64,000 bases of DNA from Bacteroides clarus YIT 12056 (GTDB lineage: Bacteria; Bacteroidota; Bacteroidia; Bacteroidales; Bacteroidaceae). Made by a program: the position numbers and the translations under genes. The stretch lies in assembly GCF_900129655.1 (NCBI RefSeq), contig NZ_FQWK01000004.1, positions 434,001 to 498,000 of the forward strand, read 5' to 3'. Below are positions 1 through 9,069 of this stretch, piece after piece. The notes beneath the pieces were generated by a model, which saw nothing but the letters and a program-made list of their open reading frames with translations, ran no database searches and was not told where the DNA came from. Numbering within the stretch: position 1 is the stretch's first letter; each line of letters starts with the position of its first letter.

Positions 1-1097
1 CCCTGCCGGGTATCAGCGCGTTTCAGAAAGCGGCTTCCCTGCTGGGAGCTCCTGTGGGACATGACTTCTGCGTTATCTCCCTCTCAAACCTGATGACACC
101 GTGGGAACGCATCGAGAAACGCATCATTGCCGCTGCCGCAGCCGATTTCGTGACAGCCGTCTACAATCCCAAAAGCGATGGCCGCTACTGGCAACTTTAC
201 CGGCTGAAAGAGCTGTTCCTGCAGGAAGGGCGATCACCGCAGACGCCCGTAGGATATGTGCGCCAAGCGGGACGTCCCGAACAGGAAGTGCACATAACGA
301 CGCTGGAAGCGTTCGACCCCGAAGAGACGGATATGTTTACCGTTGTACTGATAGGCAATTCGCAGTCGTACGAATGGAACGGAGCGATGATTACTCCGCG
401 GGGATATTACCGGGAAGAGGCGGAAACCCACCCTCGGCAACTCCCGACCAACAAAGGACAGGATATTATGATACGGAGTTTCCGCACCATCGAGAAAGAG
501 CTCAAGAACGGGAACATCCCCCTCGATCATAAATGGGCGTTGCTGCATGCCATCCATACCACCGCGGACTTTGAAATGGAAAAGCTGCTGCGCACAGACG
601 ACAAAGCAGTGGAAACATTATATCAAGGTATCATCGGAAAGCGTATACGGACTATCGTCACAGATGTGACAATGGCCGCCAGCGGTATTCGCAAAGGGGC
701 TTTGGAGCGTTTGGGCGTAGAGGTGAAATGCTACCTCGGCGACCCTCGCACCGCAGCGATGGCAACGGAGAAAGGAATCACCCGCACACAGGCCGGCACA
801 CGCCTTGCCGTCGAAGACCATCCCGACGCCCTCTTTGTATTCGGCAACGCTCCGACAGCCTTAATGGAACTCTGCGACCTTATACGCAAAGGGAAAGCGC
901 ATCCGGCAGGGATTATCGCCGCTCCGGTGGGCTTTGTGCACGTACAGGAGTCCAAGCACATGATAAAGCCTTTCACCGCCATCCCGAAGATAATCGTGGA
1001 AGGGCGCAAAGGCGGAAGCAACCTTGCCGCGACATTGGTAAACGCCATTTTGTGCTACAATGACGCGGAGCAACTGCGACCGGGACGGGACGTGTGA
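1..1097 (+). CDS. cobJ-cbiC: CobJ-CbiC fusion: precorrin-3B C17-methyltransferase / precorrin-8X methylmutase (5' truncated)
   Basis: The reading frame is open from base 3, so the gene begins before the window; the GTG at 54 lies inside the methyltransferase domain and is not the start. The visible N-terminal part reads PGISAFQKAASLLGAPVGHD and continues through ISLSNLMTPW, typical of the SAM-dependent CobJ/CbiH family that contracts the corrin ring. The C-terminal ~210 residues are a precorrin-8X methylmutase (CbiC/CobH). They carry HAIHTTADFE, with the histidine of the 1,5-methyl shift, and later GRKGGSNLAATLVNAIL. It is first in a same-strand run of corrin genes and ends 42 bp before cbiET. 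Such fusions are usual in Bacteroides. Domain calls are secure; substrate details follow the family. Confidence 0.93.
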   Translation, partial: LPGISAFQKAASLLGAPVGHDFCVISLSNLMTPWERIEKRIIAAAAADFVTAVYNPKSDGRYWQLYRLKELFLQEGRSPQTPVGYVRQAGRPEQEVHITTLEAFDPEETDMFTVVLIGNSQSYEWNGAMITPRGYYREEAETHPRQLPTNKGQDIMIRSFRTIEKELKNGNIPLDHKWALLHAIHTTADFEMEKLLRTDDKAVETLYQGIIGKRIRTIVTDVTMAASGIRKGALERLGVEVKCYLGDPRTAAMATEKGITRTQAGTRLAVEDHPDALFVFGNAPTALMELCDLIRKGKAHPAGIIAAPVGFVHVQESKHMIKPFTAIPKIIVEGRKGGSNLAATLVNAILCYNDAEQLRPGRDV

Positions 1098-1139
1098 AAC
1101 AACGGTTAAGGATTAACGATTAGTGGTGAGCGATTGGTT

Positions 1140-2372
1140 ATGCAACGGAAATTTATCATTATAGGAACGGACGATAACCGGACGCCTTTCTTTCCGCCGG
1201 AAGTATTGGAACACATACGGCGCGGGAAGGTCTTTTCGGGGGGAATACGGCATAAAGAGATTGTCGGGAACTTGCTACCGGATGATGCGGAATGGATTTC
1301 CATTACCGTACCGTTGGAGAATGTATTCGCGCGATATGAGAGGGTGTTCGGCGGTGACGGATGCGGACAAACGGATGCCGGCCACAGGCAAATCGTGGTC
1401 TTCGCTTCGGGCGACCCGCTGTTTTTCGGCTTTGCCAATACGGTGAAACGGAAATTGCCGGATGCCGAAATCAAGCTCTACCCCTCTTTCAACTCTCTCC
1501 AGACATTGGCGCACCGCCTCGTAATGCCTTATGACGATATGCGCACCGTTTCGCTGACGGGACGTCCCTGGCACGAGTTCGACCGTGCCCTGATAGAGCG
1601 CGCTCCCAAGATAGGCATCCTTACCGACCGGGAACATACGCCCGCCGCTATCGCGTCCCGCATGCTGGAATACGGGTATGACCGTTACACCATGTATGTA
1701 GGCGAGCATCTCGGCAACCCCGAAAAAGAACGTATCCGCCACATGACGCTGCGGGAAGCGGCGCAAGGCGGTTTCGAGCATCCCAACAACCTGTTGCTTT
1801 GCGCCACCGCTTCCTTAGAAGCCCGTCCTTTCGGCATTCCCGACGAACGGTTCGCGCACTTGAACGGACGCGCCCGCATGATAACCAAAGCGCCCGTCCG
1901 CCTGCTTACCTTACAGGCGCTGGAGCTGAACCGGCGTCGTGTATTTTGGGATGTCGGTTTCTGCACCGGGTCGGTATCCATCGAAGCCCGGCTGCAATTT
2001 CCCCACCTCACGGTCATTTCCTTCGAGGTACGCGCCGAGGGTGAAGAACTGATGAATATCAACAGCCGCCGCTTCGGTACGCCGGGCATCACGGCAATCA
2101 CAGGCGATTTCCTGCAAACGGAGACCGATGCTCTCCCCCGCCCCGACGCCGTCTTTATAGGCGGACACGGCGGACGGCTGCCGGAAATGCTGGCGAAGAT
2201 AAAGGAAAACTTACAGCCCGGCGGATGTATCGTCTTCAACTCCGTATCGGCAGACAGTAAAAACGCGTTCACGAAAGGAGCCGAAGCCGCCGGTCTGATA
2301 CCGCATCCGTCCGTACGCATCGCGCTGAATGATTATAACCCCATCGAAATTATGAAAGCGACGCTTTCATAA
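1140..2372 (+). CDS. cbiET: Precorrin-6Y C5,15-methyltransferase (decarboxylating), CbiE-CbiT fusion
   Basis: About 410 residues with two domains. Residues 1-200 are a CbiE tetrapyrrole methylase that methylates C5; they include ASGDPLFFGFA and the region to YVGEHLGNPEKE. Residues ~215-410 are a CbiT Rossmann methyltransferase that methylates C15 and decarboxylates the C12 acetate side chain. They show the SAM loop WDVGFCTGSVSIEA and the acidic residue in SFEVRAEG. ATG at 1140 is preferred over an in-frame TTG two codons upstream. It lies between cobJ-cbiC and cbiG-cobM on the same strand and presumably shares their transcript. The length suits a full CbiET/CobL protein. Confidence 0.93.
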   Translation: MQRKFIIIGTDDNRTPFFPPEVLEHIRRGKVFSGGIRHKEIVGNLLPDDAEWISITVPLENVFARYERVFGGDGCGQTDAGHRQIVVFASGDPLFFGFANTVKRKLPDAEIKLYPSFNSLQTLAHRLVMPYDDMRTVSLTGRPWHEFDRALIERAPKIGILTDREHTPAAIASRMLEYGYDRYTMYVGEHLGNPEKERIRHMTLREAAQGGFEHPNNLLLCATASLEARPFGIPDERFAHLNGRARMITKAPVRLLTLQALELNRRRVFWDVGFCTGSVSIEARLQFPHLTVISFEVRAEGEELMNINSRRFGTPGITAITGDFLQTETDALPRPDAVFIGGHGGRLPEMLAKIKENLQPGGCIVFNSVSADSKNAFTKGAEAAGLIPHPSVRIALNDYNPIEIMKATLS

Positions 2373-2397
2373 AACAATAAGACAAGATATATCCATT

Positions 2398-4293
2398 ATG
2401 AAAACAGACATACCTGTTATGAAAGCGGACGCTCCCCGCATGAAGACGGCCATCATGCTCGTCTCGGAAGCGGGACTGGCTTCTGCGCGGCTGTTGCTCA
2501 AGGAGTTTCCCGAAGCGGAGATTTTCACCCCGCGCCATGAAGACGGATGTACGCACATCGAATCGACCGGCAGCTTTACTGCCGAGAACTTCAACCGTTA
2601 CGACACATTTATCTTCATCGGAGCCATGGGCATCTGCGTACGTTCCATCGCCCCCTGCGTGAAGAATAAGTACACCGACCCCGCCGTAATCTGCGTGGAC
2701 AGTACGGGCAGATACGCCATCTCCGTCCTGTCCGGACATATCGGCGGAGCCAACGAACTGACCGCAGCGATAGCCGGCGCATTGGGAGCCGAGCCCGTGA
2801 TAACCACCCAAAGCGACCTTACCGGACTGTGGGCGTTGGACAAACTGCCCGGGCGTTTCGGCTGGTTCCCGATACTCAATGTGGATGCTTCCGCCCTGCG
2901 GCTGGCGGAGCTCGCCCAAACTCGCGAGGAGAAGATGAAGGCGTGCATGAACGAGCCTATCCGCCTCTTCGTAAGCGGAAAGCCCACCGCGCTGCTGCTG
3001 GAAGTCCGCGACAAGGGTACTGACTGGCTGGAAGCGCATCTTCCCCCTCATGTAGAGGTGTTCTATCGTCTGAAAGACATCGAGGTATCCCGCTTCCAAC
3101 TGGTGCTGTGCGTCTCGCCGCAGGTGCATTACATAGAGGGGACGCCGTCTATCTGCTATGTGCCGCGAATGGTACACGTCGGCATCGGACTTGCCCGCCA
3201 GGCCGGGCCTGTGAAGGAAGTGACGGAAGAGATTCTGGACAGGCTGAAAGAATACGGCATTCCCCGACAGGCCATCGCATCCATCGCTACGATTGACGCC
3301 AAGCGTGACGAGCCGGTGGTGAAGTCGCTCCAAAAGGAATACGACGTCTGTTTCTATACGGCCGAAGAGCTGGCGGCGACAGACGTGCCGCATCCCAGCA
3401 AAACCGTGATGAAGCACATGGGTACGCCCAGCGTGAGCGAGGCGGCAGCGTTGCTGTCTTCCGGCAACAGTGAGCTGATAATGCCGAAACGTAAAGGCGG
3501 GAACTATACGGTAGCCGCCGCTATAAATATCCGCGCCTTGCGCCGGGGACACATCGAGATTGTAGGCGCAGGCCCCGGTGACCCCGACCTTATCTCCGTA
3601 CGGGGACGGGAGATGCTGGAAAAGGCCGACCTCATCCTCTATGCAGGCAGCCTCGTGCCCCGTGAGCTGACGCTTTGCGCCAAACCGGGCGCAACGGTGC
3701 GCAGCTCCGCTTCCATGGATTTGGAAGAACAGTTCGCGCTGATGAAAGAGTTCTACGACAAAGGAAAGTTCATCGTGCGCCTGCATACGGGCGACCCCTG
3801 CATCTACGGAGCGATACAGGAACAGATGAACTACTTCGACCGATACGGCATGAGCTATCACATCACGCCGGGCATATCTTCTTTCCAGGCAGCGGCGGCG
3901 GCTCTGAAGTCGCAGTTCACCATTCCGGAGAAAGTACAGAGCATCATACTGACCCGCGGCGAAGGACGGACTCCTATGCCCGAACGGGAGAAACTGCACC
4001 TCATGGCACGCTCGCAAAGCACCATGTGCATCTTCCTCAGCGCAGGCATCGCGGAACAGGTACAGGCGGAACTTCTGCAAGAGTACCCGGAAACAACCCC
4101 CGTAGCCGTATGCTATCACCTCACCTGGCCGGACGAACGCATCTTCCGGGGAAAGCTGAAAGACCTTGCACGGATAGTAAAAGAGAATAACCTGACCCTG
4201 ACAACCATGATTGTCGTAGGCGAGGCTATCGGCAATCGCGAAGGACTGTCGCGACTGTATGCACACGAATTCAAACACTTATTTAGAAAATAA
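2398..4293 (+). CDS. cbiG-cobM: CbiG-CobM fusion: cobalt-precorrin-5A hydrolase / precorrin-4 C11-methyltransferase
   Basis: The 631-residue protein has CbiG parts in its first ~360 residues: an N-terminal region with IFIGAMGICVRSIAP and LSGHIGGANELT, and a C-terminal CbiG region beginning near VHVGIGLARQAG. CbiG opens the delta-lactone with loss of acetaldehyde, the step that marks the anaerobic early-cobalt route. From about residue 383 a CobM/CbiF methylase follows (VGAGPGDPDLISVRGREML, HTGDPCIYGA, YHITPGISSFQAA). The first residues hold three Met-Lys starts at 2398, 2419 and 2440; 2398 is taken, but none has a clear ribosome site. Stop TAA is 4 bp before the next gene's ATG, so translation is probably coupled. 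Confidence 0.92.
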   Translation: MKTDIPVMKADAPRMKTAIMLVSEAGLASARLLLKEFPEAEIFTPRHEDGCTHIESTGSFTAENFNRYDTFIFIGAMGICVRSIAPCVKNKYTDPAVICVDSTGRYAISVLSGHIGGANELTAAIAGALGAEPVITTQSDLTGLWALDKLPGRFGWFPILNVDASALRLAELAQTREEKMKACMNEPIRLFVSGKPTALLLEVRDKGTDWLEAHLPPHVEVFYRLKDIEVSRFQLVLCVSPQVHYIEGTPSICYVPRMVHVGIGLARQAGPVKEVTEEILDRLKEYGIPRQAIASIATIDAKRDEPVVKSLQKEYDVCFYTAEELAATDVPHPSKTVMKHMGTPSVSEAAALLSSGNSELIMPKRKGGNYTVAAAINIRALRRGHIEIVGAGPGDPDLISVRGREMLEKADLILYAGSLVPRELTLCAKPGATVRSSASMDLEEQFALMKEFYDKGKFIVRLHTGDPCIYGAIQEQMNYFDRYGMSYHITPGISSFQAAAAALKSQFTIPEKVQSIILTRGEGRTPMPEREKLHLMARSQSTMCIFLSAGIAEQVQAELLQEYPETTPVAVCYHLTWPDERIFRGKLKDLARIVKENNLTLTTMIVVGEAIGNREGLSRLYAHEFKHLFRK

Positions 4294-4297
4294 AAAA

Positions 4298-6193
4298 ATG
4301 ATATTAGTATTAGGCGGTACAACCGAAGGACGCATAGCCGTCCAAACACTTGAGGAAGCTGGAAAGCCCTTCTATTATTCAACCAAGGGTTACGAACAAG
4401 ACATTCCTCTGCATAACGGCATCCGCCTGCAAGGTGGCATGGATAAAGACGCTATGGAATCTTTCTGCCGTAAAGAGAACATTTCACTGTTGATAGATGC
4501 CGCGCATCCTTTTGCCGAGGAGCTGCACAGGAACGTCAACGACGTATCCGACAAGCTTCAGATTCCGGCCATCCTCTACGACCGCATTTACCCCCGCATA
4601 GAAAAGCATGACGGTATCGTATGGTGCGACAGTTTTGAAGACGCCGTCCAAAAGATAAAGAAGGAAGAGGTCTACATACTACTGGCGCTGACAGGAGTAA
4701 AGAGTATAGGCAAACTGAAAGCGCTCTGGCAGGAAAGCTGCCGCTGCTATTTCCGTATCCTCGACCGTGAGAGTTCACGCGAATTGGCGAGAAGCGAGGC
4801 ATTCCCCGAAGAATATTTGCGTTACTACCATGCCGGAGAAGACGAACGCCTGCTGATACGGCAGATACGTCCCGATGCTATCGTAATCAAAGAAAGCGGC
4901 GCTTCCGGCGGATTTTCCGAGAAGGTGGAAGCAGCCCAGGAACTGGGCATCCGCATCTTCATCATAAAGCGTCCGCCGCTCCAACCCAATCTCTTGCCCG
5001 TAAACGGGCGACACGGTCTGCGAAGAATGGTAGAGCTGTACCATCCCGGATTCTATGACCTGCGCAGCGGGTTCACCACGGGAACATGCGCGGCCGCAGC
5101 GGCCGCAGCAGCCATATGGGATATATTCAACCTCGACGGAACTCCCCGTCCCCCGGAGTTTATAGTAACCCTGCCCAATGGAGAGATGATAGGAGTTCCC
5201 GTAGAGCCTCAGAAGCAACGTCCCCGTTCCAGTTCCGTCAACGACAACTGGATGGTGGAATCGGAAGCCTGCGTCATAAAAGACGCGGGAGACGACCCCG
5301 ACATTACCAACGGAATGCAGATTAAGGTGAATATCGCCCTGCCGTTCAATATGGACGAGGTGAACAGTGGAAAGCAGCAAGACGATTATAACATCATCAT
5401 CGCCGGCGGAGAAGGAATAGGTATCGTCACCATGCCGGGATTAGGACTGGAATTGGGAGCGCCCGCCATTAATCCCACGCCACGCAAGATGATAGAGGAG
5501 AATGTAAGGATGTACCTCAGCTATGTCGGCGTGCCTAAAATGAGCAATCCCATCGTTGTGACCATCTCCGTACCCGGCGGCGAGGAAATAGCCAAGCGTA
5601 CCTTCAATCCCCGTCTGGGCATAGAGGGGGGACTATCCATCATCGGTACGTCGGGTATCGTGAAGCCGTTCTCCAGCGAGGCGTTCGTAAGCTCTATCCG
5701 CAAGTCGATGGAAGTGGCGCGCGCCACGGACAGCCCGCGTGTGGTTATCAGTTCCGGGGCAAAGAGCGAACGGTACATCAAGGCCTACTATCCCGGGTTG
5801 CCGGTACAGGCCTTTGTACATTACGGCAACTTCATCGGCGAGACGCTGAAGATAGCCGACGAGCTGAAACTGCCCCGCGTCACGCTGGGAGTAATGATAG
5901 GCAAAGCCGTGAAACTGGCGGAAGGCCACCTCGATACCCATAGCAAGAAGGTTGTGATGAACAAGGACTTCATTCAGGACATAGCCCGCCGGGCGGAATG
6001 CGGCGAAGACGTATCGGCCGCTATCCGGAAGATGAATCTGGCGCGGGAGTTATGGGACATCATTCCCGCGGAAAAGCTGGAAACATTCGCCAAGCTATTG
6101 ATAGAGCTTTGCGGGCAGTGCTGCGCTCCCCTGTTGCCCGACGGAGAGCTCACGATTTTATTAATCGGTGAAGACGGAAAGATATATGTATGA
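4298..6193 (+). CDS. cobK-cbiD: CobK-CbiD fusion: precorrin-6A reductase / cobalt-precorrin-5B C1-methyltransferase
   Basis: ATG at 4298 opens MILVLGGTTEGR, the NADPH-binding start of CobK/CbiJ; an upstream in-frame start at 4259 would only add residues overlapping cbiG-cobM. The reductase covers about residues 1-245. From DLRSGFTTGTCAAAAAAAA onward the protein is CbiD, which methylates C1 in the anaerobic pathway. CbiG plus CbiD, with no CobG seen, points to the anaerobic route. The stop overlaps the next start as ATGA (6190-6193). A poly-alanine run of eight residues sits at the start of the CbiD part; it extends a normally Ala-rich motif. Confidence 0.93.
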   Translation: MILVLGGTTEGRIAVQTLEEAGKPFYYSTKGYEQDIPLHNGIRLQGGMDKDAMESFCRKENISLLIDAAHPFAEELHRNVNDVSDKLQIPAILYDRIYPRIEKHDGIVWCDSFEDAVQKIKKEEVYILLALTGVKSIGKLKALWQESCRCYFRILDRESSRELARSEAFPEEYLRYYHAGEDERLLIRQIRPDAIVIKESGASGGFSEKVEAAQELGIRIFIIKRPPLQPNLLPVNGRHGLRRMVELYHPGFYDLRSGFTTGTCAAAAAAAAIWDIFNLDGTPRPPEFIVTLPNGEMIGVPVEPQKQRPRSSSVNDNWMVESEACVIKDAGDDPDITNGMQIKVNIALPFNMDEVNSGKQQDDYNIIIAGGEGIGIVTMPGLGLELGAPAINPTPRKMIEENVRMYLSYVGVPKMSNPIVVTISVPGGEEIAKRTFNPRLGIEGGLSIIGTSGIVKPFSSEAFVSSIRKSMEVARATDSPRVVISSGAKSERYIKAYYPGLPVQAFVHYGNFIGETLKIADELKLPRVTLGVMIGKAVKLAEGHLDTHSKKVVMNKDFIQDIARRAECGEDVSAAIRKMNLARELWDIIPAEKLETFAKLLIELCGQCCAPLLPDGELTILLIGEDGKIYV

Positions 6194-6864
6194 AAAAGGC
6201 ATTGATGATAATGTGCATGGCGGTCGCCACATCGGCCGTCCGGGCGCAGTCACCTATCTCCTTTTATGCAGAGGCGGGAATCGGAACTTCCCGCCTTTAC
6301 GGAAAGCACTCCGGCAGTGATACGCAAATAGCCTGCAAAGCGGGGATAGGCGCGGAATACGCGTTGAATAAGACCTGGGCGCTGCAATCCGCGTTGGAAT
6401 TTGTATCCATAGGCGGCAGGGATGATATGGACTACGTGCGGAACGCCGGGATGAACGAGCTGTACTTGCAGATACCCGTCAGGGTAGCCGCAAGGCTGCC
6501 GTTGGGAAAGGATTACCACGCCTCGCTGAATGTCGGCCCGTACATCGCCTGCGGTGTGGGCGGAAAGACATCCGGCAGCATCCCGTATTATTACAGCGGC
6601 AGCTCCGCCGACGGAAACAGGCGGTTCAAGATGGATACGTTTGGTTGCGTCCTGGAGAATAATGCCGGAAACCGGCGGTTGGACGGCGGTATCGTAGTGG
6701 GAATCGCTTTGGAATACCGCAAGCTCGTCATCGGTGCAGAGGCACAGGTGGGGCTGGTAAAGGTCAATCAGCAACTGAGGCAGGTAATAGATACGGAAGA
6801 GTTCCATAACTACCTGCCCCGAAACTTCGCTTCATTCTTTACCGTAGGATATAAATTCCGATAA
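6190..6864 (+). CDS. Outer-membrane beta-barrel protein (porin family), coupled to cobK-cbiD
   Basis: 224 residues with a signal peptide (MKKALMIMCMAVATSAVRAQ, cleavage expected after AQ) and a small beta-barrel pattern: repeated amphipathic strands with Gly/aromatic ends, GAEYALNKTWALQSALEF in the middle and a final strand FASFFTVGYKFR ending in an aromatic-basic residue. This resembles the OMP_b-brl_2 type. It overlaps the stop of cobK-cbiD by 4 bp and should be translated with the cobalamin genes. A role in corrinoid or metal traffic at the outer membrane is only inferred from position; it has no TonB-dependent receptor features. Confidence 0.75.
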   Translation: MKKALMIMCMAVATSAVRAQSPISFYAEAGIGTSRLYGKHSGSDTQIACKAGIGAEYALNKTWALQSALEFVSIGGRDDMDYVRNAGMNELYLQIPVRVAARLPLGKDYHASLNVGPYIACGVGGKTSGSIPYYYSGSSADGNRRFKMDTFGCVLENNAGNRRLDGGIVVGIALEYRKLVIGAEAQVGLVKVNQQLRQVIDTEEFHNYLPRNFASFFTVGYKFR

Positions 6865-6878
6865 CGGCCGGATGACTG

Positions 6879-7901
6879 CTATTTACAAAGCGAGCGCTCA
6901 TGGAGCTTCGCCAATAAATCCTCGATACTGGTAAGGCGCACCGGTTCTTCACCGGGACGATGCAGGACAAAAGTGCCGTCTCCCTTCAAATCGCCTGTCT
7001 CGATACAGGTGTCCGACTCTACGTTGCGGTTGGCGAGGACGCCGTTGCGCTGCAAGGCTTTGCGCACCATGGCGTATCTCTGCCCATGACCCGACAGACG
7101 TATCTGAGAGGTATATTCATTGTCTACACGGAACAATCCGGTTTCCAAGTCGAACACGATGCCCTTGCGGGCGAAAAAGCTGCTAAGGCTGCCGTTCAGC
7201 GACAGGTCTTCGGGAGTACCGATGGTGACACCGTTCGCCTTGTCCATGAGCCAGATTTTGTCGGCTATTTGCAGAGCCAGTTCGAGGTCGTGCGTGGAGA
7301 GGAAAATGGTCTTGTCCGTCTGCCGGCTGAGGTGGTGCAGCAGTTGCATCATTTCCACCTTGCTGGGAAAGTCGAGAAAGGCGGTAGGCTCGTCCAGGTA
7401 AATCACAGGAGTTTCCTGCGCAAGCGCTTTGGCTATCATGACTTTCTGACGCTCGCCGTCGCTCAGCGTATGCACCATCCGATGCGCAAGGTGAGAAATA
7501 CCGACCAGGGAAACGGAGTACTCCACTATATGCCTGTCCTCTTTGGTAAGCGTCCCCCAAAAGCCTGTATAAGGGCTGCGTCCCAGTCCTATCAGCTCCG
7601 TAACGGACATGTTGCGGATGTCGCATTTCTCCGTCAGCACTACGCTGATAACGCGCGACAGTTGCTTGTCGGTATAGGATTCAATCTCTTTTCCTTGGAT
7701 ACGTATCTCTCCACCCAGTTTGGGCTGGAAAGCGGACAGGGTACGGAGCAATGTGGACTTACCCACTCCGTTGGCACCCAGCAGGCAGGTCAGCTCGCCG
7801 CTGTTGATGCCGGCGCAGATGCCGTCCGCCACTACCTTCACATCACTCTTACCGGGATAACCGATAGAGAGATTCTCGATATGTATAGTCTCGTTCTTCA
7901 A
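6879..7901 (-). CDS. btuD: ABC transporter ATP-binding protein, FecE/BtuD type
   Basis: Cytoplasmic ATPase of a FecCD/BtuCD-type importer. Visible motifs are Walker A GANGVGKST, signature LSDGERQK, Walker B VIYLDEPTAFLD and the switch STHDLELA. About 90 further residues follow the ATPase core. The start is uncertain: an ATG at 7970 is in frame, but bases 7919-8006 are a 22-bp tandem repeat, and 22 is not a multiple of three, so that stretch is probably non-coding. I therefore take TTG at 7901, giving the normal beginning KNETIHIENLSIGY. It follows the permease and binding-protein genes on the same strand, next to the cobalamin genes, so corrinoid is the likely cargo; haem or iron-siderophore remains possible. 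Confidence 0.85.
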   Translation of the reverse strand: MKNETIHIENLSIGYPGKSDVKVVADGICAGINSGELTCLLGANGVGKSTLLRTLSAFQPKLGGEIRIQGKEIESYTDKQLSRVISVVLTEKCDIRNMSVTELIGLGRSPYTGFWGTLTKEDRHIVEYSVSLVGISHLAHRMVHTLSDGERQKVMIAKALAQETPVIYLDEPTAFLDFPSKVEMMQLLHHLSRQTDKTIFLSTHDLELALQIADKIWLMDKANGVTIGTPEDLSLNGSLSSFFARKGIVFDLETGLFRVDNEYTSQIRLSGHGQRYAMVRKALQRNGVLANRNVESDTCIETGDLKGDGTFVLHRPGEEPVRLTSIEDLLAKLHERSLCK

Positions 7902-7918
7902 TATATATGATATTACAG

Positions 7919-8006
7919 TTTGATATACTTGATATGGTCGTTTGACGTACTTGATACGCCCGTTTGACATACTTGATACACCCGTTTTGACAGACCTGAC
8001 ATTTTC
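7919..8006. repeat. Array D: four tandem 22-bp units between the permease and ATPase genes
   Basis: Units begin at 7919, 7941, 7963 and 7985, exactly 22 bp apart. Units 1-3 follow TTTGAyrTACTTGATAyr plus a 4-bp tail; unit 4 is degenerate (TTTTGACAGACCTGAC). The internal differences are mostly transitions. The array fills the gap between the permease stop (8005) and the probable ATPase start. It does not preserve a reading frame, so it is treated as intergenic. Confidence 0.8.
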
Positions 8007-9069
8007 ATTCGTTCAGCTCCCCTTTTCTCTTTCTGAAAAGTACGGACGCAACCACCGGAGCGCCTACCAGCGCAGTCACCGAATTGACGGGCAACGCCCC
8101 CTCGAATCCCGGCATACGGGCAATCAGATTGCACACCAACGCCAATGCGGCGCCTACCAGCAAGGTGGCGGGCATCAGGATGCGATGGTCGGACGTATGG
8201 AAGATGGCGCGGCACAAATGAGGCACTGCCAGCCCGATAAACATAATAGGCCCGCAGTAGGCGGTGACAATGGCCACCAGCACTCCGGAACAGGATATGA
8301 CGAGCAGGCGCGCCCGCTTGATGTTCAGTCCCAGGTTGCGTGCATAGCCGTCGCCCAGCAGCAACAGGTTCATGGTCTTTATCAGCAGGAACGACAAGGG
8401 CAGCAACACCGCCATAATGCAGACAAACAGCAGCATCTGGTCGCCGGAGACGCGCGCAAAGCTGCCCAGCCCCCAGATGACGTATGCCCGGATATCCTCT
8501 TCCACACTGAAGTATTTCAGTACGCCGATAATGGCGCTTGCCACATAGCCTATCATCACGCCGATAATCAGCAGCGTCACATTTCCCTTTACCTTCTGGG
8601 AGACGTAGACTATCAGCGCCATCACGGACAATGCCCCGATAATGGCGGCGACGGAGAGCGCCACCTCTCCCATATATCCCAGACGGCTCAGCGCCACACC
8701 GCCCATAGCGCCGGACAGCAGCACCACGCAGGCTACTCCCAGGCTCGCTCCCGAACTGATGCCCAGCACCGAAGGTCCTGCCAGCGGATTACGGAACACC
8801 GTCTGCATCTGCAAACCGCTGACCGAAAGCCCCGCTCCCGCCACCAACGCCGTAAGAGCCTGCGGCACACGGCTTTTCCAAAGGATATTGCTCCAGATAA
8901 CTTCCTGATTGCTCATCATATCGGGGGTGGAAGCCGCTCCCGTCCCCCACAGCAATTCCCATATCTTGCCAAACGGGATATGGACGGAGCCCAGCAACAG
9001 GTTCAGCAAAAAGAACAGGAAGATGGATGCCAGTATAAGGAGCATCAACGGCAGCGCAGGTCTTTTCAT
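8005..9069 (-). CDS. btuC: FecCD/BtuC-type ABC transporter permease
   Basis: 354 residues, strongly hydrophobic, with about ten membrane segments and the family signature around LVAGAGLSVSGLQMQTVFRN and PLAGPSVLGISSGASLG. It also has the coupling-region motif around LGDGYARNLGLNIKRARL. It forms the inner-membrane channel of the importer. Its ATG overlaps the stop of the binding-protein gene by 4 bp (9066-9069). The substrate cannot be read from the permease; neighbouring corrin genes suggest cobalamin or a precursor. Confidence 0.9.
   Translation of the reverse strand: MKRPALPLMLLILASIFLFFLLNLLLGSVHIPFGKIWELLWGTGAASTPDMMSNQEVIWSNILWKSRVPQALTALVAGAGLSVSGLQMQTVFRNPLAGPSVLGISSGASLGVACVVLLSGAMGGVALSRLGYMGEVALSVAAIIGALSVMALIVYVSQKVKGNVTLLIIGVMIGYVASAIIGVLKYFSVEEDIRAYVIWGLGSFARVSGDQMLLFVCIMAVLLPLSFLLIKTMNLLLLGDGYARNLGLNIKRARLLVISCSGVLVAIVTAYCGPIMFIGLAVPHLCRAIFHTSDHRILMPATLLVGAALALVCNLIARMPGFEGALPVNSVTALVGAPVVASVLFRKRKGELNE

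Noticed and set aside
2350..4278. Long minus-strand frame opposite cbiG-cobM (and similar long frames opposite dnaB, GH2 and the OPT gene)
   Set aside because: They are shadows of well-recognised genes, caused by GC-rich third positions, and resemble no protein.
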